DNA from: Pseudomonadota bacterium
GTDB lineage: Bacteria; Pseudomonadota; Alphaproteobacteria; Rhizobiales; Afifellaceae
Assembly: GCA_023417735.1 (NCBI GenBank)
Contig: JAEZEK010000085.1
Location: 1-5,192, forward strand
Direction: 5' to 3'
Length of the DNA stretch: 5,192 nt
Shown: piece by piece, positions 1 through 5,192 of the stretch
Numbering within the stretch: position 1 is the stretch's first letter
Layout of the letters: each line of letters opens with the position of its first letter
The notes under the pieces: generated by a model
Database searches by the model: none
What the model was told of the DNA's origin: nothing
The model's input: only the letters and a program-made list of their open reading frames with translations
Made by a program: the position numbers and the translations under genes

Positions 1-1132
1 GGAGCCTGCCGAGATAGGGCGCGAGCCCGACGCCCTGGCCGGAGAAACCGGCGGCCGCCCAGACCTGGGGCGCGATCTCGCGGACGAAAGGCAGGCGCGG
101 CTTGGTGACGGAGACCACGCCGCCCCAGGCATGGGCGATGCCCACGCCCTTCAGCTGCGGATAGACGTCGAGGAGGTGCGGCAGGACGAAGGAGGGGATG
201 TCGTCCGGGATCGCGCCGGCATTGCTCTCACCGCCGCCGAAGGTGAGCCGCCCGTCGGCCGTCTTGCGCCAGTACCTGATGACGTAGCGGCTGTCGGATG
301 CGCCTTCTCCGCCGGGCAGGACGGTGCGGCCCGCCGCGCCGAGCGGCTCCGTCGCCACCATGTAGCTGTTGATGCCGATCGTCCGCCGCCGCGTCGCCTG
401 CTCGAAGCCGCGCGAGCGCCCGTCGGTGGCGACGATCACGTGCGACGCCTTGACGTCGCCATGCGCGGTGCGGACCACCGGCGTGCCCGAGCGGCGCGTC
501 AGCGACAGCGCGGGCGTCTGCTCGTGCAGCGCGGCGCCGAGCCCCTCGGCGGCATGCGCCAGTCCGTGGAGGAAGCGGAGCGGATCGAGATGGCCGCCGC
601 CGGTGTCGCGGACCGCCGCGCAATAGGCGGTCGAGCCAAGCGCTGCCGCCGCCTGGTCGCGGTCGAGAAAATCGACGCGGTAGCCGTAGCGCGTGCGCAG
701 CGCCTCCACCTCGGCATGGACCTCGGGGACGAGGCGGCGGCGGTGGACCGCGTGCAGCAGGCCCGGCCGGAAGTCGCATTCGATCTGGAAACGGTCGATC
801 AGGTCGTGGACATGGGCCTTGGCGGCCTCGCCGACCTGCCAGAGCGCCCTTGCCCGCTCGAGGCCCAGATGCGCCTCGAGCCAGAGCACGTCCCGGCGCT
901 GACCGGAATGGAGCTGCCCGCCGTTCCGGCCGGAGCCGCCGGCGCCCATCCGATCGGCTTCCAGGAGCACCACGGACAGCCCGGCCTCGGCCGCCCTGAG
1001 CGCGGCGCAGAGGCCGGTATAGCCGCCGCCGACGATGCAGAGGTCCGCCTCGCGCGAGCCGGCGAGCGGCGGAAAGGCGGGCGGGTTCGCGGCGGCGAGC
1101 GCGTAGAACGGAGCCGGCATCCCCGCCGCCAT
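1..1132 (-). CDS. puuB: FAD-dependent gamma-glutamylputrescine oxidoreductase-like protein (PuuB/OrdL family), 3' end cut by window edge
   Basis: Probably oxidises a gamma-glutamylated amine such as gamma-glutamylputrescine to its aldehyde, releasing ammonia and hydrogen peroxide, in the cytoplasm. I translated the minus strand by hand: 377 residues are visible, against about 426 for E. coli PuuB, so roughly the last 50 are missing. Seen: an N-terminal dinucleotide-binding stretch (LCIVGGGYTG, about 31-40) with an acidic residue E58 at the end of the second strand; the SGRNGGQ signature of DAO-fold amine oxidases at about 67-73; VATD at about 234-237; GINSYMVATEPL at about 253-264; and the C-terminal flavin-binding segment GGFSGQGVGLAP at about 361-372. 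The ATG at 1132 lies 3 bases after the stop of the synthetase gene, so the two are probably co-transcribed and translationally coupled. A second in-frame ATG at 1120 is possible; neither has a strong ribosome binding site. The DAO family is certain, but the exact substrate is inferred from the neighbour; a broader amino-acid or amine oxidase is the alternative. Confidence 0.85.
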   Translation of the reverse strand, partial: MAAGMPAPFYALAAANPPAFPPLAGSREADLCIVGGGYTGLCAALRAAEAGLSVVLLEADRMGAGGSGRNGGQLHSGQRRDVLWLEAHLGLERARALWQVGEAAKAHVHDLIDRFQIECDFRPGLLHAVHRRRLVPEVHAEVEALRTRYGYRVDFLDRDQAAAALGSTAYCAAVRDTGGGHLDPLRFLHGLAHAAEGLGAALHEQTPALSLTRRSGTPVVRTAHGDVKASHVIVATDGRSRGFEQATRRRTIGINSYMVATEPLGAAGRTVLPGGEGASDSRYVIRYWRKTADGRLTFGGGESNAGAIPDDIPSFVLPHLLDVYPQLKGVGIAHAWGGVVSVTKPRLPFVREIAPQVWAAAGFSGQGVGLAPYLGRL

Positions 1133-1135
1133 GCG

Positions 1136-2539
1136 CTAGACGCTCAGGAGCAGATATTCGCGCTCCCAGGCGCTGATGACGCCCATGAAGGTCTCGAACT
1201 CCGTCTCCTTGATGGCGCGGTAGGTGCGCACGAAGGTCTCGCCGAAGATGTCGACCAGCTCCGGCGTGTTCTCCAGGAGTCGCACGGCGTCGAGGATCGA
1301 GCGCGGCAGGGTGAAGGCGGCGTCCTTGTTGGGGCCCTCCTGCGGCTTGTCGGGCTCCAGCTCCCCGACCAGGCCGAGATAGCCGCAGGCGAGCGAGGCG
1401 GCGATCGCGAGGTAGGGGTTCGCGTCGGAGGACGGGACACGGTTCTCGACGCGCCGGTCCTCCGGATCGGACAGCGGCACGCGCAGCCCAACGGTCCGGT
1501 TGTCGTAGCCCCAGCGGACATTGATCGGGGCCGACGTGTTGCGGGAGAGCCGCCGGTAGGAGTTCACGAACGGCGCCATCATGCACATGACCCGCGGGAT
1601 GTAGGTCTGCATGCCGGCGATGTAGGAGAGGAAGGCCGGCGTGTGGCTGCCGTCGGCGGCCGAGAAGACGTTCAGGCCGGTTTCGATGTCCACCACGGAA
1701 TGGTGGATGTGCATGGCGGAGCCCGGCTCGTCGGCGATCGGCTTGGCCATGAAGGTCGCGTACATGTTGTGGCGGAGGGCCGCCTCGCGGATCGTGCGCT
1801 TGAACAGGAAGACCTGGTCGGCGAGCTCGACCGGGTCGCCGTGGCGCAGGTTGATCTCCATCTGCGCGGTGCCGTCCTCGTGGGCGAGCGTGTCGATCTC
1901 CAGGCCCTGCGCCTCGGAGAATTCGTAGACGTCGTCGAAGAGCGCCTCGAACTCGTTCACGGCGGTGATGGAATAGGCCTGGCGGGCGCGCTCGGGCCGG
2001 CCGGAGCGGCCGACGGGCGGCTCCAGCGGATAGTCCGGATCGACGTTCGGCTTGACGAGGTAGAACTCCATCTCCGGCGCGACGACCGGCTTCAGGCCGC
2101 GCCTGGCATAGAGCTCGATGACGCGCCGCAGCACCTGGCGCGGCGCGATCTCGAACGGCGTGCCGTCCTTGTGGAAGGCGTCGTGGATCACCTGCGCGGT
2201 CGGATCGCTCGCCCACGGCACGATCGCGAGCGTCGAGAAGTCCGGCCGGAACAGCAGGTCGCCGTCGGTCAGGCCCTCGGTGAAGGCCTCCTCCTCTTCC
2301 GGGTAGTCGCCGGTGATGGTCTGCGTGAAGATCGACGCCGGCAGCGTCATCGGGTGGCCGCCGAAGAACTTCTCGGTCGGCATCAGCTTGCCGCGCGCGA
2401 CACCCGCTTGGTCGGGGATGATGCACTCGACGTCTTCGATCCGCCTGGCGCGGCACCACTGGCGTGCGGCGTCGACGCCGGTCACGCCGCGGACACCGCT
2501 GTTCTCCGGCAGCGCGAGTTGCTTCTCTGTGAGGGTCAT
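1136..2539 (-). CDS. puuA: Glutamine synthetase family protein, probable gamma-glutamylputrescine synthetase (PuuA-like)
   Basis: Predicted cytoplasmic ligase joining glutamate through its gamma-carboxyl to an amine such as putrescine at the cost of ATP, the first step of the Puu pathway. The 467-residue length matches the family (E. coli PuuA is about 472). Seen, numbered from the chosen start: N-terminal beta-grasp region with DQAGVARGK (43-51); EMEF (156-159) supplying metal ligands E156 and E158; HEDGTAQMEINL (220-231) with E221 and E228; GSAMHIHHS (273-281) with the catalytic-type H277; NSYRRL (327-332); NRTVGLRVP (347-355); and ENRVPSSDANPYLA (365-378). The NLYDLPPE-type adenylylation loop of bacterial GlnA is absent; the corresponding stretch reads LEPDKPQEGP. 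This, and the PuuB-like oxidase 3 bases downstream, favour amine glutamylation over ammonia assimilation. The start at 2539 is chosen because GAGG sits 5 bases upstream; the ATG at 2542 is only 2 bases from it. The frame stays open to a GTG at 2662, but that extension is low-complexity and atypical of the family. Another glutamylamine ligase (ethanolamine, other polyamines) remains possible. Confidence 0.88.
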   Translation of the reverse strand: MTLTEKQLALPENSGVRGVTGVDAARQWCRARRIEDVECIIPDQAGVARGKLMPTEKFFGGHPMTLPASIFTQTITGDYPEEEEAFTEGLTDGDLLFRPDFSTLAIVPWASDPTAQVIHDAFHKDGTPFEIAPRQVLRRVIELYARRGLKPVVAPEMEFYLVKPNVDPDYPLEPPVGRSGRPERARQAYSITAVNEFEALFDDVYEFSEAQGLEIDTLAHEDGTAQMEINLRHGDPVELADQVFLFKRTIREAALRHNMYATFMAKPIADEPGSAMHIHHSVVDIETGLNVFSAADGSHTPAFLSYIAGMQTYIPRVMCMMAPFVNSYRRLSRNTSAPINVRWGYDNRTVGLRVPLSDPEDRRVENRVPSSDANPYLAIAASLACGYLGLVGELEPDKPQEGPNKDAAFTLPRSILDAVRLLENTPELVDIFGETFVRTYRAIKETEFETFMGVISAWEREYLLLSV

Positions 2540-2544
2540 CATGG

Positions 2545-2548
2545 CCTC
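2545..2548 (-). promoter_or_regulatory. Ribosome binding site of the puuA-like gene
   Basis: On the minus strand GAGG precedes two consecutive ATG codons (2542 and 2539). The spacing is 2 bases to the first and 5 to the second, which favours 2539 as the start and argues against the long upstream extension to 2662. Confidence 0.6.
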
Positions 2549-2589
2549 GCTTCCCGTACATACCCGGTCGGGCGGGGAAAAGGGAAGCC

Positions 2590-2611
2590 GGCGCGGCGTC
2601 GCAGCCGCGCC
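2590..2611. repeat. Perfect 8-bp inverted repeat with 6-base loop in the divergent spacer
   Basis: GGCGCGGC at 2590-2597 and GCCGCGCC at 2604-2611 are exact reverse complements around GTCGCA. The element lies about 50-70 bases upstream of the puuA-like start. It could form a stem-loop in the 5' leader of that transcript or act as an operator for a dimeric regulator. There is no T-tract, so it is not a typical intrinsic terminator. In DNA this GC-rich an 8-bp palindrome can arise by chance, so function is unproven. Confidence 0.35.
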
Positions 2612-2766
2612 CGACCCTTGATCGAGCGCAAGGCGGACGCGAATCGGCGGGCGTAGAGACACGATCCTGCCCCTGACCGGGGCGCGGCCGCGAGATTGGT
2701 TGCGGAAAGCCTCCCCGGCCCGTTAAGCTCGCGGAAAATGCCGCGGAGACGGCTTTTCGGGGGTGC

Positions 2767-2771
2767 GGAGG
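2767..2771 (+). promoter_or_regulatory. Strong ribosome binding site of the response regulator gene
   Basis: GGAGG lies 7 bases before the GTG at 2779. This near-ideal Shine-Dalgarno spacing fixes the start at a GTG rather than at any later codon, and the receiver domain begins within a few residues of it. Confidence 0.8.
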
Positions 2772-2778
2772 ACGCCTC

Positions 2779-3438
2779 GTGACGGACGCGTTGACATTCA
2801 TCGTGGCGGACGATCATCCGCTGTTCCGCGGCGCGCTGCGGCAGACGATCGAATGCGCCTTTCCGGGCGCGGCGATCGTGGAGGCCGGCACGCTCGACGA
2901 CGTCGCCGCCGCGATCGAGAGCGCCGGCGACCCGGACCTCGTCCTGTTCGACCTGGCGATGCCCGGTACGCGCGGCTTCTCGGGCCTGGTCTTCCTGCGC
3001 GCGCAATACCCGGCCGTCCCGGTCTGCGTGGTTTCCGGCAGCGAGGATCCCGCAACCGTCCGGCGGGCGATGGCGCTCGGGGCGTCCGGCTTCATCCCGA
3101 AATCGGAGCCGACAGGCTCGATCGCGGAGGCGATCACGACCGTGCTCGCGGGAGGGCTGTGGACGCCGGGCGGCGGCGTCCTGGAAGAGGACAGCGGCGA
3201 CGCCGAGATCGCGGCCAGGCTGCGCAGCCTCACGCCGCAGCAGGTCCGGGTCCTGATGATGATGTCGGAGGGGCTCCTCAACAAGCAGATCGCCTACGAG
3301 CTCGGGGTCTCCGAGGCGACCGTCAAGGCCCACGTCTCCGCCGTCCTCCAGAAGCTCGGCGTGGAGAACAGGACGAAGGCGGTGCTGACCGCCGGCCGCT
3401 TCGAGGCCGGGCAGTGGCACCTCAACGCCGCCGAATAG
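2779..3438 (+). CDS. NarL/FixJ-type response regulator with LuxR DNA-binding domain (CrbR/ErdR/AgmR-like)
   Basis: Cytoplasmic transcription factor, presumably activated by phosphorylation; 219 residues, the usual length for the NarL/FixJ class. Receiver domain at about 5-125: acidic pair D11/D12 in ADDHPLF, phospho-acceptor D58 in LVLFDLAMPG, switch residue S86 in VVSGSED, and conserved K108 in GFIPKS. A linker at about 126-148 precedes a LuxR-type helix-turn-helix at about 151-205 (LTPQQVRVL, then NKQIAYELGVSEATVKAHV, then LGVENRTKAV). All receiver key residues are intact, so phosphorylation control is expected. The GTG start has a strong GGAGG 7 bases upstream. It is divergent from the puuA-like gene and convergent with the hybrid kinase, whose stop codon abuts its own. 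From the family, the DDHPLFRGALRQ start resembles regulators paired with SLC5-domain kinases (CrbR of Vibrio, ErdR of Pseudomonas) that act on acetate or alcohol metabolism. The target genes here are unknown. Confidence 0.9.
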   Translation: MTDALTFIVADDHPLFRGALRQTIECAFPGAAIVEAGTLDDVAAAIESAGDPDLVLFDLAMPGTRGFSGLVFLRAQYPAVPVCVVSGSEDPATVRRAMALGASGFIPKSEPTGSIAEAITTVLAGGLWTPGGGVLEEDSGDAEIAARLRSLTPQQVRVLMMMSEGLLNKQIAYELGVSEATVKAHVSAVLQKLGVENRTKAVLTAGRFEAGQWHLNAAE

Positions 3439-5192
3439 TCACTCCGCCGCCGGCCGCGACACCGCCCACTGCGCCATCAGGGCGCGTAGCGCCGCGGGCT
3501 TCAGCGGCTTGTTCAGGACCCTGATACCCGCCTTCATGGCGGCTTCCCGCAGTTCGCCGGAGCGGTCCGCGGTGATGAGGATCGCCTGGATCTCGATGCC
3601 GGTCTTCGCGCGCAGTTCCGCGATGGCGGCGAGGCCGTTGCCGTCGTCGAGGTGGTAGTCGACGAGCATCAGGTCGGGCAGGCGCGGCGCCGACCGCAGC
3701 ACCCTTAGCGCCGCCCGCGCGCTCGGCGCCGCGATCGGGGCGCAGCCCCAGCCGGACAGCAGCGCCTCCATGCCGGTCAGGATCTTGGCGTCGTTGTCGA
3801 TGCAGAGCACGACCATGCCCGAGGAGAGCTCGGCCGCGCGCTGGACCGCCGGCTGCGCCTCCGTCGGCAGCATCGTCGCGGCGGCGAGCGGCAGCGACAG
3901 TCGGAAATGCGTGCCGCGGCCGAGGCTCGACGTGAAGGTCAGCTGGGCCTTCAGCACCCGGGCGATGCGCTCCACGATGGACAGGCCGAGGCCGAGCCCG
4001 GGCGCCGCGCGCGCGCCGGCGTCGAGGCGACGGAACTCCTGGAAGACCAGCTTCTGGTCGGCGGCCGAGATGCCGATTCCGGTATCGACCACCTCGAGCG
4101 AGAGCCGGCCGCGCTTGCGCCGGCAGCCGACCACGATGCGGCCGCCGGCCGGCGTGTACTTGACGGCGTTCGACACGAGGTTCTGCAGGAGGCGGGCGAG
4201 AAGCTGCGGATCGGTGCGCACGACGAGTGCGCTCGGGACGATGCGGAACCGGATGAGCTTGGCGCGGGCCTCCGGCCCGAAGTCGACGCGAACGCGCTCC
4301 AGGAGGTCCCCGATCCGCACCGCCTTCACGTCCGGCTTCAGATGGCCGGTGTCGAGGCGGGACAGCTCGAGCACGGCGCGGAAGATCTCCTCGACCCCGT
4401 CGAGCGCCGTCTCGATGTTCCGCGCCAACTCGGAATGCGGCGTGCCGGCGACGCGCTCGGAAAGCGCGGTGGCATAGAGGCGGGCGGCATTGAGCGGCTG
4501 CAGGATGTCGTGGCCGGCCGCGGCGATGAACCGGGTCTTGCCGATATTCGCCTCCTCCGCGGCGGCGTTCGCCTTTTCGAGCGCGGCGTTGAGCCGGGTG
4601 AGCTCCTCGGTCCGCTCGGCCACGCGCTTCTCGAGCGTCGCCCTGGCGCGCTCCAGCTCGGCCTCGCTCTCCGCGCGCTCGGTGATGTCGGTGACGGTGA
4701 AGGCGATGCCGCTGTCGCCGATCGGGCGCGGCTCGACCGTGAGCAGCCTTCCGGTGGCCGGGTGGCGCTCGCGCAGGCCCTCGCGCGCGCCGAGGATGCG
4801 CTCGATGGTGCGGTCCGCGAGCGCATCCGGGTCGCCCGGGCCGAACAGGCCCGCTTCCGCCAGGTGGCGCACGATGACGCGGAAGGAGACGCCGACGGTG
4901 CCGTGCTCCGGCGGCAGGTCGAGGAGCTGGCGGAAGGCGCGGTTCCAGCAGACGAGGCGGAGGTCGGGGTCGAACACGCCGATGCCCTGGTCGATCCGGT
5001 CGAGCACGTTCTGCAGGAGATCGCGGTTGTAGTGGAGGGCCGCTTCCGCGTCGTCGAGGAGGCGCTGGGCGGAGACGGGCGAGGGATCGTCGCGGTTGAT
5101 GAGGAGCGCCAGCACGAGGCGCGCGGAGGCCGCCCCGATCGCGCTCGCCAGGAGGTGCTCGGTGAAGCGGAGCTGGTTGAGGTCGGCCGGCG
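3439..5192 (-). CDS. PAS-containing hybrid sensor histidine kinase/response regulator (NahK/ErcS/CrbS-like), 5' end beyond window
   Basis: Sensor kinase that likely phosphorylates the convergent regulator. The frame is open to the right edge, leaving 583 residues; numbering here begins at the codon 5190-5188. Residues 1-25 (with RFTEHLLASAIGAASARL) lead into a PAS domain at about 55-170 (IDQGIGVFDPDLRLVCWNRAF within it). A charged heptad-like coiled coil follows at about 170-220. The dimerisation helix carries the phospho-acceptor H227 (codon 4512-4510) in GHDILQPLNA. The ATPase domain shows an N box (LLQNLVSNAVKY, N337 and N341), DTGIGI at about 369-374 and GLGLGLSI at about 398-405. A C-terminal receiver at about 459-575 has D465/D467, phospho-acceptor D511 (codon 3660-3658), T540 and K561. 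No Hpt domain is seen. A GTG at 5115 could be read as a start, but the homologous-looking sequence continues upstream, so the gene is probably much longer. In CrbS-type kinases this region follows an SLC5 symporter-like membrane domain; its presence here is inference. Confidence 0.9.
   Translation of the reverse strand, partial: PADLNQLRFTEHLLASAIGAASARLVLALLINRDDPSPVSAQRLLDDAEAALHYNRDLLQNVLDRIDQGIGVFDPDLRLVCWNRAFRQLLDLPPEHGTVGVSFRVIVRHLAEAGLFGPGDPDALADRTIERILGAREGLRERHPATGRLLTVEPRPIGDSGIAFTVTDITERAESEAELERARATLEKRVAERTEELTRLNAALEKANAAAEEANIGKTRFIAAAGHDILQPLNAARLYATALSERVAGTPHSELARNIETALDGVEEIFRAVLELSRLDTGHLKPDVKAVRIGDLLERVRVDFGPEARAKLIRFRIVPSALVVRTDPQLLARLLQNLVSNAVKYTPAGGRIVVGCRRKRGRLSLEVVDTGIGISAADQKLVFQEFRRLDAGARAAPGLGLGLSIVERIARVLKAQLTFTSSLGRGTHFRLSLPLAAATMLPTEAQPAVQRAAELSSGMVVLCIDNDAKILTGMEALLSGWGCAPIAAPSARAALRVLRSAPRLPDLMLVDYHLDDGNGLAAIAELRAKTGIEIQAILITADRSGELREAAMKAGIRVLNKPLKPAALRALMAQWAVSRPAAE

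Larger units (their letters stand above)
2540..2778. promoter_or_regulatory. Divergent intergenic region between the puuA-like gene and the response regulator gene
   Basis: These 239 bases separate two divergently transcribed genes and must hold the start signals of both unless transcription enters from elsewhere. I see both ribosome binding sites, an 8-base inverted repeat (2590-2611) and a GCCCC-TGACC-GGGGC palindrome at 2669-2683. For the regulator, TTGCGG (2700-2705) and TTAAGC (2723-2728) are 17 bases apart, but both match sigma-70 consensus poorly. No clear sigma-54 promoter (GG-N10-GC in good context) and no riboswitch were recognised. Confidence 0.5.

Noticed and set aside
2553..2558. 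TATGTA on the minus strand as a -10 box for the puuA-like gene
   Set aside because: It lies too close to the start codon to leave room for a normal leader with the ribosome binding site, and no -35-like hexamer is found about 17 bases upstream.
131..2656. Plus-strand open frame of 841 codons antisense to the puuB-like and puuA-like genes
   Set aside because: It is rich in Arg, Ala, Gly, Val and Asp with no recognisable domain, and it lies opposite two well-supported genes. Long stop-free antisense frames are expected in DNA this rich in GC.
2540..2662. 41-residue N-terminal extension of the puuA-like protein from a GTG at 2662
   Set aside because: The family begins near the ATG at 2539, which has GAGG at good spacing. 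The extension is Arg/Ala/Pro-rich and would take up half of the divergent spacer.
228..2801. Minus-strand open frame of 857 codons overlapping both enzyme genes in another frame
   Set aside because: The Arg/Pro/Ala-rich low-complexity translation has no family motifs; the glutamine synthetase and DAO signatures lie in a different frame.
2539..3420. Minus-strand open frame of 293 codons antisense to the response regulator
   Set aside because: It is the shadow of a strongly supported regulator gene with all receiver and HTH motifs in the plus frame, and its translation matches no family I recognise.
3411..3472. GCAGTGG (3411-3417) and CCACTGC (3466-3472) inverted repeat as a bidirectional terminator at the convergent stops
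   Set aside because: The 7-base arms are separated by 48 bases, lie within the two coding regions and have no T-tract, so an intrinsic terminator cannot be supported.
3770..5032. Plus-strand open frames of 235 codons (3770-4477) and 180 codons (4490-5032) opposite the kinase
   Set aside because: Both are Ser/Arg-rich with no domain and lie opposite conserved kinase motifs; they are artefacts of GC-rich codon structure.

Overview
The window is very GC-rich and gene-dense. Codons mostly end in G or C, and the non-coding frames carry long spurious open frames. Gene content and protein style (NahK/ErcS-type hybrid kinase with a LuxR-type regulator, and a PuuA/PuuB-like pair) suggest an alphaproteobacterium, probably of the Hyphomicrobiales/Rhizobiales. 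This assignment is inference; no rRNA or other marker gene is present.

Layout: four protein genes fill almost everything. On the minus strand, 2539 to 1136 encodes a glutamine-synthetase-fold enzyme of the gamma-glutamylpolyamine synthetase (PuuA) type. It is followed after 3 bases by a PuuB/OrdL-like FAD-dependent oxidoreductase that runs off the left edge (1132 to 1). A 239-base spacer (2540-2778) separates this operon from a divergent plus-strand NarL/LuxR-family response regulator (2779-3438). Directly against the stop of that regulator, with no spacer, ends a minus-strand PAS-containing hybrid histidine kinase (3439 to the right edge), whose true start lies outside the window.

How the genes may work together: the synthetase and oxidase probably carry out the first two steps of gamma-glutamylated polyamine (putrescine-like) catabolism, ATP-dependent gamma-glutamylation of an amine and then FAD-dependent oxidation. 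The kinase and the convergent regulator look like a cognate two-component pair resembling CrbS/CrbR (MxtR/ErdR) systems, which in other bacteria control acetate utilisation. In those systems the kinase carries an N-terminal sodium/solute symporter-like domain; here that part would lie beyond position 5192. Nothing in the window proves that the two-component pair controls the polyamine genes.

No RNA gene, mobile element, CRISPR array or convincing new system was seen. The most distinctive points are the zero-gap tail-to-tail arrangement of the signalling pair, the hybrid kinase with a terminal receiver but no visible Hpt domain, and the truncated kinase N-terminus.
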